The notes: generated by a model from the letters alone, not told the origin. A stretch of DNA of 64,000 nucleotides from Fusobacterium perfoetens ATCC 29250 (GCF_000622245.1 NZ_JHXW01000005.1:95298-159297), one strand, 5' to 3'; positions 37,754 to 46,059 are shown, counted from the stretch's first letter. Translations and numbers: made by a program.

Positions 37754-38626
37754 TTAAATAGTTTTAAAAATTTCTTTTGCTCTTTGAATTTTTTCTTCTG
37801 ATAATTTTTCAAATGGCTCTTTACAATATCCAGCATCTACTCCATAACATTTTAACATTTCTTTTAATGTTGGGAATAATCCGTTAGTTAATACTGCTTC
37901 TATCATATCATTTGATTCTTTTTGAAGTACTCTAGCTTCTTTTACTTTTCCTTCTTTAGCTAATTCAAATATTTTTCTAGCTCTTAAACCATTTACGTTA
38001 TATGTACTTCCTATAGCTCCATCAACATCTAATACAGTTGCTGAAAGTAACATTTCATCAAATCCTGAATAAAGAATTTTATCTGGAAAAGCATGTCTTA
38101 ATCTTTCCATTAAAAAGAAATTTCCTTCAGTAAATTTAACTCCAATAATATTAGGATTCTCAAAAAGTTCTCTAAATTGTTCAATTCCCATCATAACACC
38201 AGTTAAAGCAGATATAGAATAAACTATCATTTTATTTCCTGTTTCATTAACTATTGTGTTATAATAATTTTTAATTTCATTAAAAGAGAATTTATAATAA
38301 AAAGGTGTTACAGCAGATAAAGCATCATATCCTAATTCAGTTGCATATTTTCCAAGTTCAACAGCTTCATTTAAGTTAATAGAACCTACTTGAGCAATCA
38401 TAGCTACTTTTCCTTGTGATTCTTCCATAGCTATTCTAAAAATAGTTTTTTTATCCTCTGTAGATAACATAAAATTTTCTCCTGTAGAACCTCCTACATA
38501 AAGTCCATCTACTTTCATTGTATCAATATTATGTCTTACAATTTCCCTTGTACCTTTTTCATTAATCTTTCCATTTTTATCAAAAGAAACTAATAAAGCA
38601 GAAAAAATACCTTTTAAATCTTTCAT
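37754..38626 (-). CDS. nanA: N-acetylneuraminate lyase
   Basis: 290-aa class I aldolase that cleaves sialic acid into N-acetylmannosamine and pyruvate. Family features: GLYVGGSTGENFMLSTEDKK (44-63), the catalytic Tyr in VYSISALTG (about 136), Schiff-base Lys in GVKFTEGNF (about 164) and the NanA-type GFDEMLLSA segment, which distinguishes it from dihydrodipicolinate synthase. ATG preceded by AGGAGG. It is transcribed from the operator-controlled divergent promoter shared with the symporter. Confidence 0.93.
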   Translation of the reverse strand: MKDLKGIFSALLVSFDKNGKINEKGTREIVRHNIDTMKVDGLYVGGSTGENFMLSTEDKKTIFRIAMEESQGKVAMIAQVGSINLNEAVELGKYATELGYDALSAVTPFYYKFSFNEIKNYYNTIVNETGNKMIVYSISALTGVMMGIEQFRELFENPNIIGVKFTEGNFFLMERLRHAFPDKILYSGFDEMLLSATVLDVDGAIGSTYNVNGLRARKIFELAKEGKVKEARVLQKESNDMIEAVLTNGLFPTLKEMLKCYGVDAGYCKEPFEKLSEEKIQRAKEIFKTI

Positions 38627-38651
38627 AAAAACCTCCTAAACTTAATTTAAA

Positions 38652-38708
38652 AAACGCGCGTTTATTATATAGCGATATTAATATAATACTTTTTTATAAT
38701 TTTGTCAA
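38652..38708 (-). promoter_or_regulatory. nanA promoter with palindromic operator
   Basis: Minus-strand TTGACA (38703-38708), 17-nt spacer, TATATT (38680-38685), then after 16 nt a perfect 12-bp palindrome AAACGCGCGTTT (38652-38663) at about +10. It is one of the few GC-rich sites in the intergenic DNA and has the central CG typical of LacI-family operators. Confidence 0.85.
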
Positions 38709-38733
38709 TAAAAAAATAAAAATTTAAAAAATG

Positions 38734-38790
38734 TTGACAAATGATATTAAAAGTTATATTATTGAATATATATTATAAAAACGCGCGTTT
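38734..38790 (+). promoter_or_regulatory. Symporter promoter with identical palindromic operator
   Basis: Plus-strand TTGACA (38734-38739), 17-nt spacer, TATTAT (38757-38762), then after 16 nt the same palindrome AAACGCGCGTTT (38779-38790). The promoter-operator geometry is exactly that of the nanA side, so one repressor would block both transcripts just downstream of their starts. Confidence 0.85.
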
Positions 38791-38818
38791 ATATCAAAAA
38801 ATTAAATGGAGGTTTTAT

Positions 38819-40345
38819 ATGAATTGGCATTGGTTTAACTGGATAGTTTTGAGTGCATATTTTTTATTTTTTATAGGACTTGGGGTTTATTTCTCAAAAA
38901 ATAATAATTCTACAGAAGATTATTTTAAAGCAAGTGGTAGAATTCCTTCTTGGGTTAATGCTTGTAGTATTTATGCGACTGCTTTATCATCTTTATCTTT
39001 CATAGCTATTCCTGCTTCTGTATTTCATAAAGGAATTATAATGGGAATGGCTCCCTTAGGAATAATTATAATGGTTATTTGGTCTGCTTTTGTTTTTGTT
39101 CCATTTTTTAGAAGTATTAATGTTACTACAGCCTATGAATATTTAGGAAAAAGATTTGACAATGGTTTTAGATGGGTAGGTAGTTTATCTTTTATTCTTT
39201 TTCACTTAATAAGAATGGCTGTTGTTTTATATTTACCAACTTTAGCTTTAAAGGAAGCTTTACCTAACATAAATCCAACAATTTTATTATTTATTGTTTC
39301 TTTTTTATGTGTTGTTTATACTTCGATGGGTGGAATAGAAGCTGTTGTCTGGTCAGATGCAATGCAAACTATCGTTTTATTATTTGGGGCATTTTTAATA
39401 ATTTTTATAGGATATTTTACTGTTCCTGAAGGAATTGGAAATGCTTTTTCAACTTTAATAACTGATGGAAAAACAATCCCTGGTTCTGCTTGGGATTTAT
39501 CTCTTAGTGGTGCAACTTTCTTAGGTATTTTCTTTGGAGGATTTTTTAATTCTATTTATTCTTATATAGGTTCTCAAGACATAGTTCAAAGATATAACAC
39601 AACAAAAAATGAAAAGGAAGCTAAGAAAAGTTTATTAATAAACGTTCCTTTATTATGTGTAAGTGTATTTATATTTACTGGAATGGGTACTGCATTATAT
39701 TTATTCTTTAAATATAAAGCAATTCTACCTGAAAATATAGATGGAAACGCTATTTTACCATATTTTGTTATAAATTATACTCCAATAGGTTTTTCTGGAA
39801 TCATTATAGCTGCTATATTTGCTGCTGCTCAATCAACAGTTTCTTCAAGTTTAAACTCTTTAGCTACTTGTGTTACTGCTGATATCATTACTCCACTAAA
39901 AAAAGATTTAACAGATGCTCAAAAATTAAAAATCGCTAAATTAGTAAGTTGGGGAGCTGGTATTTTAAGTACAATTCTTGCAATAAGATTTTTACATGCT
40001 GGTCAAGGAGATATGTTTTTATACTTCCAAGCTATAACAGGTTTATTAGGAGGACCTATAGCTGGATTATTCTTAGTCGGAATTTTCTTTAAAAGAGTAG
40101 ACAATAAAGCTGCTTGGATTGGATTTATTATATCTATTTTATTAGCTACTTATCTTGGTAACCCTGGAGGACTATTAAGTAAATTATTACCTGGATATGT
40201 TCAGCCTAAAGTTTTTGAAATTTTAATTTCAGTAGTAGTAATGGGAGCTTGTATAATTCCAGCTTGGATTTCTTCTTTATTCTTAGGAAAACCTAAAGAT
40301 GAAAAAATAAGTGGTTTAACTTATTTTACTTTAAATAATAAATAG
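38819..40345 (+). CDS. Sodium:solute symporter (SSS family), probable sialic acid transporter
   Basis: 508-aa Na+-coupled symporter with about 13 helices. Family motifs: STEDYFKASGRIPSWVNACSIYATALSSLSFIAIPASVF near the N terminus and FAAAQSTVSSSLNSLATCVTADI (about residues 340-362) which contains the Na+-site Ser/Thr pair. An in-frame upstream TTG/ATG region begins before the transcription start and inside the promoter, so the ATG at 38819 after ATGGAGG is chosen. Divergent to nanA with a shared operator, hence sialic acid (SiaT-like) is the likely cargo. Confidence 0.88.
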   Translation: MNWHWFNWIVLSAYFLFFIGLGVYFSKNNNSTEDYFKASGRIPSWVNACSIYATALSSLSFIAIPASVFHKGIIMGMAPLGIIIMVIWSAFVFVPFFRSINVTTAYEYLGKRFDNGFRWVGSLSFILFHLIRMAVVLYLPTLALKEALPNINPTILLFIVSFLCVVYTSMGGIEAVVWSDAMQTIVLLFGAFLIIFIGYFTVPEGIGNAFSTLITDGKTIPGSAWDLSLSGATFLGIFFGGFFNSIYSYIGSQDIVQRYNTTKNEKEAKKSLLINVPLLCVSVFIFTGMGTALYLFFKYKAILPENIDGNAILPYFVINYTPIGFSGIIIAAIFAAAQSTVSSSLNSLATCVTADIITPLKKDLTDAQKLKIAKLVSWGAGILSTILAIRFLHAGQGDMFLYFQAITGLLGGPIAGLFLVGIFFKRVDNKAAWIGFIISILLATYLGNPGGLLSKLLPGYVQPKVFEILISVVVMGACIIPAWISSLFLGKPKDEKISGLTYFTLNNK

Positions 40346-40364
40346 ATAAAAGGAAGAGGTATAA

Positions 40365-40659
40365 ATAAAAGCATTAATTAATAAAAAAATAAAAGGAAAT
40401 TAGGTAAGTCTTTTTTGATAATGAATCTATTTGGTTGTAACCATATGAGCCTTAAATTAGCTTGGAAATGATAAAGGTTGCTAGAGAACTAAAACCTTCA
40501 GCAATTCAAGTAATCTTACCAGATTGGTTTCCTTATAGTAAAGAAACTAAAATTAATTTTATAAATAAAGTTGGAAAAGAAGCAAATGGAATAGATGAAA
40601 AAGATGTTGAATTTGTTCGTAATAAATGTAAAGAAATTTTACCTGAATTTATAAAATAA
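40365..40659 (+). pseudogene. Remnant of a dihydrodipicolinate synthase/NanA-family aldolase
   Basis: The stretch after the symporter keeps pieces of a DapA-superfamily barrel in different frames: a degenerate start (ATA in place of ATG at 40365) with KALINKKIKG, then in another frame FGCNHMSLKLAW, then in a third VARELKPSAIQVILPDWFPYS, and finally GIDEKDVEFVRNKCKEILPEFIK ending in TAA at 40659. The segment AIQVILPDWFP is characteristic of the family. At less than 100 codons it lacks most of the barrel, so both frameshifts and internal deletions have occurred. It looks like a decaying second aldolase gene of the same catabolic cluster. Confidence 0.55.
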
Positions 40660-40709
40660 TCTTTAAAAAAAGCAATAGTAATTTTATAATGAAAAATTAA
40701 AATATAAAA

Positions 40710-40757
40710 ATAAAGAAGTTCTTGTAAATTAAAATTTAATTTATAAGACTTCTTTAT
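40710..40757. terminator. Bidirectional intrinsic terminator
   Basis: Long imperfect stem AATAAAGAAGT...TAAATT / AATTTATAAGACTTCTTTATT (40710-40757) between the symporter/remnant transcript and the convergent LacI gene. Confidence 0.7.
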
Positions 40758-40763
40758 TTATTA

Positions 40764-41753
40764 TTATAAAATAGAACTTTTAAATAATATATTAGCTGGA
40801 ATTAAAGTAATTAAATCAGGAAATATATTTTTATATAAAAGATTAAATATTAATAAACCTGATGTATAAGATATCATAGAATATTGCTCATTAAGTGAAG
40901 CAAATAGCATTCCAGAACTTAAGTATTTATTTAATTCTGGATTTCCTGCAATCCCAATAATTTTTATATCTTTATTTTCTCTAAGAAAATCTATATTATT
41001 TTCAATAACTTCCTTTAAAAATCTATTTGTAAAAATTACTTTAACATCTTTTGAAATTTTATCTGAAAGAAAATTTTCTTTAGAAAAAATTTCCTTTTTT
41101 TCAAAAGATATAATTAATTGTTCTTCTTCTAAAGAATTTATAAATCCTTGATAATATCTATTAGCTGAAACTTTATCATCTGGAAATTTTAAAACAAGAG
41201 CTTTTTCATATTTTCTAAGAATCCCATCAGCAATATTTCCACTTATTTCTCCACTATTGAAATAATTTGCTCCTACATAAGGTATTCTAGGAGATAAATA
41301 ACTATCCATTGTTATAAATTTTACATTTTCATTTTCTAAAATTAAAGATGAAACTTTCTCTTTTAAAAGAGGAGTTATTATAACTCCAGCTACTTCATTT
41401 TTTTCTAAAACTTTTTTTAGTGACTCTAATTGTTCTTCTGGATTGTTAATATCATTTTCTATTATATATAAATTTATTCCAAAATTTTTAAATTCATTTT
41501 CAAATTTAATTAAACCTTTTTTTATTTCTTCATTATAATATGGAACTATCGAACGAACTATAAAAGCATATATATTTTTTTTCTTTTTTGATGCTAGGGT
41601 ACTACTAATATAATTTCTTTCATATTTTACTTCTTCTACAATTTTTAAAACTTTTTCTCTTATTTCTTTTTTTACTGTATTATCTCCATTTAAAACACGA
41701 GAAACCGTTGTTCTACTAACTCTTGCTAATTTTGCTATATCTTCCTGTCGCAA
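40764..41753 (-). CDS. LacI family transcriptional regulator (probable sialic-acid repressor)
   Basis: 329-aa LacI/GalR repressor. Helix-turn-helix and hinge at residues 1-55 (RQEDIAKLARVSRTTVSRVLNGDNTV), then a periplasmic-binding-protein-like effector domain with AFIVRSIVPYYNEEIKKG and the DGILRK region. The central-CG palindromes between nanA and the symporter are typical LacI-family operators and no other regulator is near, so it is the likely repressor of both; most known sialic-acid regulators are GntR- or RpiR-type instead. Its own upstream region shows no copy of the palindrome. Confidence 0.9.
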   Translation of the reverse strand: MRQEDIAKLARVSRTTVSRVLNGDNTVKKEIREKVLKIVEEVKYERNYISSTLASKKKKNIYAFIVRSIVPYYNEEIKKGLIKFENEFKNFGINLYIIENDINNPEEQLESLKKVLEKNEVAGVIITPLLKEKVSSLILENENVKFITMDSYLSPRIPYVGANYFNSGEISGNIADGILRKYEKALVLKFPDDKVSANRYYQGFINSLEEEQLIISFEKKEIFSKENFLSDKISKDVKVIFTNRFLKEVIENNIDFLRENKDIKIIGIAGNPELNKYLSSGMLFASLNEQYSMISYTSGLLIFNLLYKNIFPDLITLIPANILFKSSIL

Positions 41754-41903
41754 AATATTAACCTCCTAATTTTATTTATCTATATTATAAAATATTTATA
41801 AAAAAAATAAAATAAATTTTCTTTAAAATATTTTTTCTCCAGAAAAATGGAAGTTTTAATTTCTGAAAATAATTATTAAAACTATAACCTATTAATATAT
41901 AAT

Positions 41904-41960
41904 AAAAAATCACTCTTTTTAATTAAAGGTAAAGTTCCTTAATTTATGAGTGATTTTTAT
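41904..41960 (-). terminator. Long hairpin terminator after beta-helix gene
   Basis: Imperfect 50-nt hairpin with outer arms AAAAATCACTC / GAGTGATTTTT and inner AAATTAAGGAA / CCTTTAATT (minus strand), followed by T run. It occupies the middle of the 311-nt gap 41754-42064; nothing else is visible there. Confidence 0.7.
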
Positions 41961-42064
41961 ATTTTTATTCTATAATTACTTATTTTATTGATATTAAGAA
42001 AATAAAATCTCTTAATTTTTATATATAATATATAGTTTTTACCCTATTTATTACTAAATTTCCT

Positions 42065-43135
42065 CTATTCTTTCCCTCTAACATTTTCATATAAAACTGA
42101 ACTAAAACTATTATTATAATTTGGAATATTTTTAATAGGTCTATTAAAGAAATTAATATCTTTAAATTTACACTCAGTTGCATTTTCCTCAAATACATTA
42201 GCTGTATCTATTGTAGAATTACTAAAATAGATTCCCTTGCAATCTTTTAAATAAATATCTCCATAATAAAGGCTAATTCCCTCAAATAAAAACTCTCCCA
42301 CATTAGGACTATCCACAACTATTGCATATTTTGTATTATGTTTTATTGAAGTAGCAGCAATTAAACCATGGGCGTCATTTTCTCCTTTTCCTATCTCTAC
42401 TCCAATTTCATTATTACAAATATTTCCACCTACAAAATGGGTGTTTCCTCCAATAATTTTTAAAGCAATTTGATTTTCTGATAAAGTGCAATTTGTAAAA
42501 GTAGAAAATTCCCCTCTGACATCTACATAAATTCCTACCTCACACTTATTGGCAAAAAGATTTGTTATCTGATTTCCACTATGATTTCCTACTGAACGAC
42601 CAAATAATAATCCTTTTTTATAATTTTTTATTTGAACATTATTAATCATATTATTAAAACCATTGGTAAAATCTATTGCTGTCCCCTGTACTTGAGAATT
42701 TTCAAAAAATAAATTTTCAATAATATTATTATCACTACATTTTATAATTACAACATCTGAATTTGTGCTTATTACTGCTCCATTTCCTTTTAAAACTTGA
42801 TATTTATTTAAAAATAATGTTGAATTTATAATATAATTTTTTCTTGATAGATTAACTGTAGCTTTTGTATTAAATGCCTTTTTAAAAGCTTCTGTATCAT
42901 CTGTTACTCCATCACCTTTAGCTCCAAACCAACTAACTTTTACCTCTCCATCACAAATAATATTTCCATAAAGCCCATTGTCTAGTTTTATTCCACTTCC
43001 ATTATCTGTATCAGATATTATTCTTTTATGCTCTGCTCCATCATAATTTGAATAATATCCTAAAACTTTAACAATATTCCCTTTTGAAAGATTTAATTTC
43101 TTTAATTCTACAACAGTATTTACTTCTAATTGCAT
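42065..43135 (-). CDS. Parallel beta-helix protein, pectate-lyase-3/tailspike-like
   Basis: About 356-aa protein with an N-terminal dock-like segment (to residue 75) followed by VSWFGAKGDGVTDDTEAFKKAF, the signature of the pectate-lyase superfamily 3 / phage-tailspike beta-helix fold, and a run of short Asn-rich turns (NNIIENLFFENS, NNMINNVQIKN) typical of right-handed beta-helix rungs. No signal peptide is visible. Such modules occur in phage tail spikes, capsule depolymerases and surface enzymes. The ATG at 43135 has the better ribosome binding site (GAGATGAT); an earlier ATG exists at 43153. No phage structural genes flank it, so the role is uncertain. Confidence 0.75.
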   Translation of the reverse strand: MQLEVNTVVELKKLNLSKGNIVKVLGYYSNYDGAEHKRIISDTDNGSGIKLDNGLYGNIICDGEVKVSWFGAKGDGVTDDTEAFKKAFNTKATVNLSRKNYIINSTLFLNKYQVLKGNGAVISTNSDVVIIKCSDNNIIENLFFENSQVQGTAIDFTNGFNNMINNVQIKNYKKGLLFGRSVGNHSGNQITNLFANKCEVGIYVDVRGEFSTFTNCTLSENQIALKIIGGNTHFVGGNICNNEIGVEIGKGENDAHGLIAATSIKHNTKYAIVVDSPNVGEFLFEGISLYYGDIYLKDCKGIYFSNSTIDTANVFEENATECKFKDINFFNRPIKNIPNYNNSFSSVLYENVRGKE

Positions 43136-43219
43136 TTTATCATCTCTTTTCATTAGATTTTTTCTTTATAAATAATATAATAACAAATTCAAAAATATAG
43201 TACAATAAAAATTTATAAA

Positions 43220-43252
43220 AAAGGAACTACTAAATTAATTTTAATAGTTCCT
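43220..43252 (-). terminator. Intrinsic terminator after YczE gene
   Basis: Stem AGGAACTA-TTAAA / TTTAGTAGTTCCT (43224-43253 approx.) followed by TTTTTT on the minus strand, directly after the YczE stop. Confidence 0.75.
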
Positions 43253-43259
43253 AAAATTA

Positions 43260-43922
43260 TTATCTTAAAACTTCCCCTAAATGTATAAGTTCCTCTTTTA
43301 TATTTCTATGTTTTAAAGTTTTTAAATCAATTTTATAAAATCTAAAAATATATTGTAAAAACACTCCCATTATTAGAGCTGTAGCAAAAGTTCCTACTCC
43401 AACTTTTCCTCCTAAAAGCCAACCACTTATTAAAGCAAAAAGCTCTATAGAATTTTTTATATATACAACAGGATATTTAGTTTTCTTAGTTAAAATTTGC
43501 ATAAATCCATCTCTTGGACCACAACCCATTCCTTGTACCATATAGAAAAAAGTCCCGTAGGCATAAAAAAATATTCCTATAAATAAAATTATAAATCTAT
43601 AGATATAAGACTCTTTTACAGGTATAAAATCTAAAAATATAATTAAGTCCATAAAAAGTCCTACACAAATAAAATTAATAATTGTACCAAGCCCTATTGG
43701 TTGACCTAAAACTATATCCAAAAACACTATTGTTATCCCAAGTCCTATACTTGCTTGACCTATTGTTATTCCCACAGTTTTTGAAAGCCCTTGATGTAAT
43801 ACATCCCAAGGAGCTAATCCTAAGTCTGACCTCAATATCATTATGCAACCTAAAGCACACATAAAAAGTCCAGCTAATAATCTTAAATATTTTTTTACTT
43901 CTTCTACTCTTTTCCTCTCCAT
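43260..43922 (-). CDS. YczE/YyaS/YitT family integral membrane protein
   Basis: 220-aa membrane protein with five predicted helices. The segments CALGCIMILRSDLGLAPWDVLHQGLSKTVGITIGQASIGLGI (about 18-60) and MVQGMGCGPRDGFMQIL are the YczE hallmarks. Function unknown; B. subtilis YczE affects bacillaene/surfactin-type synthesis indirectly. A strong terminator precedes the coding region in its own leader, so expression may be attenuated. Confidence 0.85.
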   Translation of the reverse strand: MERKRVEEVKKYLRLLAGLFMCALGCIMILRSDLGLAPWDVLHQGLSKTVGITIGQASIGLGITIVFLDIVLGQPIGLGTIINFICVGLFMDLIIFLDFIPVKESYIYRFIILFIGIFFYAYGTFFYMVQGMGCGPRDGFMQILTKKTKYPVVYIKNSIELFALISGWLLGGKVGVGTFATALIMGVFLQYIFRFYKIDLKTLKHRNIKEELIHLGEVLR

Positions 43923-43946
43923 CTCTTCCCTCTACAAAATTTATTT

Positions 43947-44029
43947 TAAAAAAAACTGAGTAGCATTTTAAAAATACTTTACCCAGCACTCTTTTTTGTA
44001 TAATATATTTACCACAACTTTTTATACAA
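43947..44029 (-). promoter_or_regulatory. YczE leader: promoter followed at once by an intrinsic terminator
   Basis: Minus-strand TTGTAT (44024-44029), 18-nt spacer, TATTAT (44000-44005), then within about 15 nt of the predicted start a strong hairpin CTGGGTA / TACTCAG (43980-43986, 43956-43962) extended by AGTATT / AATGCT and followed by nine T (43947-43955). The YczE start is 25 nt further on. Either an attenuator or the terminator of a tiny transcript. Confidence 0.55.
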
Positions 44030-44167
44030 AGGAGACTACACGCAATTAAAACACATATTCTCTAATATTAATGTATCATATTTTATTCGAAAAATTAAAA
44101 AATGTAAATAAAGAAATTAAATTTATAATAAAAACTATAAAAAAATATGATAATTTTATATTATATC

Positions 44168-44196
44168 TTTACTTTTAAAAAAAAAAATAGTATAAT
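44168..44196 (+). promoter_or_regulatory. Promoter of the small RNA next to the Abi gene
   Basis: Plus strand: TTTACT (44168-44173), 17-nt spacer, perfect -10 TATAAT (44191-44196) preceded by TAG. Predicted start near 44202. Confidence 0.65.
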
Positions 44197-44201
44197 TAAT
44201 T

Positions 44202-44246
44202 AACGAAACCGAAAGTCACGCAGCTTCCCGTCAAGTGTTGGTGGCT
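44202..44246 (+). ncRNA. Short GC-rich small RNA converging on the Abi/HEPN gene
   Basis: About 45-nt transcript: A-rich 5' segment AACGAAACCGAA, then a hairpin closed by AGUCAC (44214-44219) and GUGGCU (44231-44236), with inner CAGC/GUUG pairing around GCAGCUUCCCGUCAAGUGUUG, then nine T. Composition is about 50% GC against a background near 20%, with its own consensus promoter, so it is a genuine conserved-looking element. It ends 7 nt from the stop of the Abi gene on the opposite strand. HEPN Abi proteins are known to be paired with structured RNAs in some toxin-antitoxin systems; a functional link here is inference. Confidence 0.6.
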
Positions 44247-44252
44247 TTTTTT

Positions 44253-45191
44253 TTATACATTTATTTTTAATTTTTCAAATTTAATTTCTTTTCTATTACT
44301 TAATCTATATCTTGTGTAATTTCTTATCCAAGTATTTTCCTTTAAATTTTTCTTTTTATTATTCTTCAAATGATAGTATTCATAAATTCTTATTATTGAG
44401 TTTATTCTTGTTTGAAGAAAATCTTTCTTAGGATTTTTATATATATTATTAGCTTTTAATCCTTTTTCTAAAAAGATTATTAGGCTTTCTTTATGACATA
44501 AACTATTTCTTAAAATTATTATAGATTGTAAATCATTAAATATGTTTCCAATAGAAAAATTATTTTGTTTTTTTAAATAATTTCTAAATAATGTATAAAT
44601 CTTTTTCCCTTTATAACTATGGTTCAATAATATTCCAAGAGTTCCAAAACTTAAAACCTTTATTAAAAGATAATAATACTCTGAAAAATCAGGATTTTTT
44701 CTAGGAAATATGTCTGTTTGCTTTTTCCATTCTTTTTCTATTTTCTCTAATGTTTTTGGAGAAATCAGCCTTAAAGATTTAGTATTAAAATCGTAATCTT
44801 CTAAAGAGTTTAAAAACTCATTAAATTGAAGTTTATTTTTTTTAAGAAATTCATCTAAGAAAAAGATAAAATGGCTTTTTAATTCTATTTCATAATTTAA
44901 AACACCTTCTCTAATTTTTCTTTCAAATCTTAAAAGTTCTAAATACTTTTTCTTTAAAAATTTATATTTTGTAGCATAATTATAAGTATATACAATTCTA
45001 TAAGTTCCATCTTTATTTATACATTTACTTTTTCCATCTGCAAAAAAATATTTTAGAGAAAAAATATTAAGATAGTTATAAGCATTTAGTAATACCTTCA
45101 TCTCTTCTTCTTCAAAAAGATTTTCAAAAACTATTTTTTTATTATTTTTTATAAATTCAATTAACTCATCTTGTTGTAGTACTGATTTCAT
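44253..45191 (-). CDS. Abi family protein (Abi_2; AbiD/AbiF-like HEPN RNase)
   Basis: 312-aa abortive-infection-type protein. The N-terminal half has the Abi_2 pattern (QQDELIEFIKNN ... LNAYNYLNIFSLKYFF ... LKKKYLELLRFERKIREGVLNYEIELKSHF, to residue 108). The C-terminal half carries an HEPN-type R-N-x3-H motif, R228-N-S-L-C-H233, the usual RNase active site. AbiD/AbiF proteins protect against phage by stopping growth, and the HEPN core is related to that of Cas13. It is isolated between the peptide ABC operon and YczE, strongly AT-rich, with a GC-rich RNA gene at its 3' side. Family confident; phage target unknown. Confidence 0.85.
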   Translation of the reverse strand: MKSVLQQDELIEFIKNNKKIVFENLFEEEEMKVLLNAYNYLNIFSLKYFFADGKSKCINKDGTYRIVYTYNYATKYKFLKKKYLELLRFERKIREGVLNYEIELKSHFIFFLDEFLKKNKLQFNEFLNSLEDYDFNTKSLRLISPKTLEKIEKEWKKQTDIFPRKNPDFSEYYYLLIKVLSFGTLGILLNHSYKGKKIYTLFRNYLKKQNNFSIGNIFNDLQSIIILRNSLCHKESLIIFLEKGLKANNIYKNPKKDFLQTRINSIIRIYEYYHLKNNKKKNLKENTWIRNYTRYRLSNRKEIKFEKLKINV

Positions 45192-45246
45192 TTAGATTCT
45201 CCCAAAATTATTTATATATTATTTTTCTCTAGTAACTTATAAAAAT

Positions 45247-45290
45247 AATGAACTTATCTTGAGTTTTTGCTTTCAAAATAAGTTCATTTT
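45247..45290 (-). terminator. Intrinsic terminator after peptide ABC operon
   Basis: Stem TGAACTTATTTTGA / TCAAGATAAGTTCA (minus strand; outer arms at 45280-45290 and 45247-45258) with T-rich tail; directly after the last ATPase gene. Confidence 0.75.
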
Positions 45291-45294
45291 ATTT

Positions 45295-46059
45295 TTATAT
45301 ATTATTTAATGCTTCTTCAAAATCTGAAGAACCTGGTAAAGCTTTTAATAAAGCTTTAGTATAATCATGTTTTGGATTTAAGTATATCTCTTCTGGAGTT
45401 CCCTCTTCCACTATCTCTCCATTTCTCATAACTCCTATTCTATCACACATATGATAAACTACTCTCAAATCATGAGAAATAAATAAATATGATAATTTTA
45501 AATCCTTTTGTAACTTTTTAAAAAAGTTTAAAATACTTGCTTGTCCTGATAAATCTAATGATGAAACAGCTTCATCAGCTATCAAAAGTTTTGGATTTGA
45601 AAGAAGAGCCAAAATTATTGCTATCCTTTGTTTTTGTCCTCCACTTAATTCACCAGGATATTTTACCAATACATCTTCATTTAGATTTGCCATTTCAAGC
45701 ATCTCTTTTATTTTGCTCTCCATAAGTTTTTTATCTTTACACTTATTTATTTTGAATGGCTCCTCTAATATCCACTTTATATCTTTCATAGGATTTAAAG
45801 ATGAGTTTGGGTCTTGGAATACCATTTGTATATCCCTAACCCCTCTTATTTTTTTATAATCAATTTTCTTTCCCTCAAAAATTATTTCTCCACTTTTAAT
45901 TGAAGTTAAACCTGTAAGTACTCTAGCTGTTGTTGATTTTCCACAACCAGACTCCCCCACAAGTCCATAAACTTCTCCCTCTTCTATATGAAAAGATACA
46001 TTTTTTAATATATGCTTGTCATCATAAAATTTATTAAGATTTTTTATCTCTAATAACAT
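45295..46059 (-). CDS. Peptide/nickel ABC transporter ATP-binding protein (DppF/OppF-like)
   Basis: 254-aa ATPase. Walker A GESGCGKST (about 34-42), signature LSGGQKQR, Walker B KLLIADEAVSSLD and His switch in LFISHDLRVV; the Glu after Walker B is present. The C-terminal (ILNPKHDYTKALL) is typical of the oligopeptide group. The start overlaps the DppD-like stop by 26 nt. Fifth gene of the operon binding protein, permease, permease, ATPase, ATPase. Confidence 0.93.
   Translation of the reverse strand: MLLEIKNLNKFYDDKHILKNVSFHIEEGEVYGLVGESGCGKSTTARVLTGLTSIKSGEIIFEGKKIDYKKIRGVRDIQMVFQDPNSSLNPMKDIKWILEEPFKINKCKDKKLMESKIKEMLEMANLNEDVLVKYPGELSGGQKQRIAIILALLSNPKLLIADEAVSSLDLSGQASILNFFKKLQKDLKLSYLFISHDLRVVYHMCDRIGVMRNGEIVEEGTPEEIYLNPKHDYTKALLKALPGSSDFEEALNNI

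Noticed and set aside
38741..38818. Upstream start of the sodium symporter
   Set aside because: It lies between the -35 and -10 elements, before transcription starts.
44202..44246. Small RNA as a tandem-repeat type III antitoxin
   Set aside because: No tandem repeats are present; only one hairpin.
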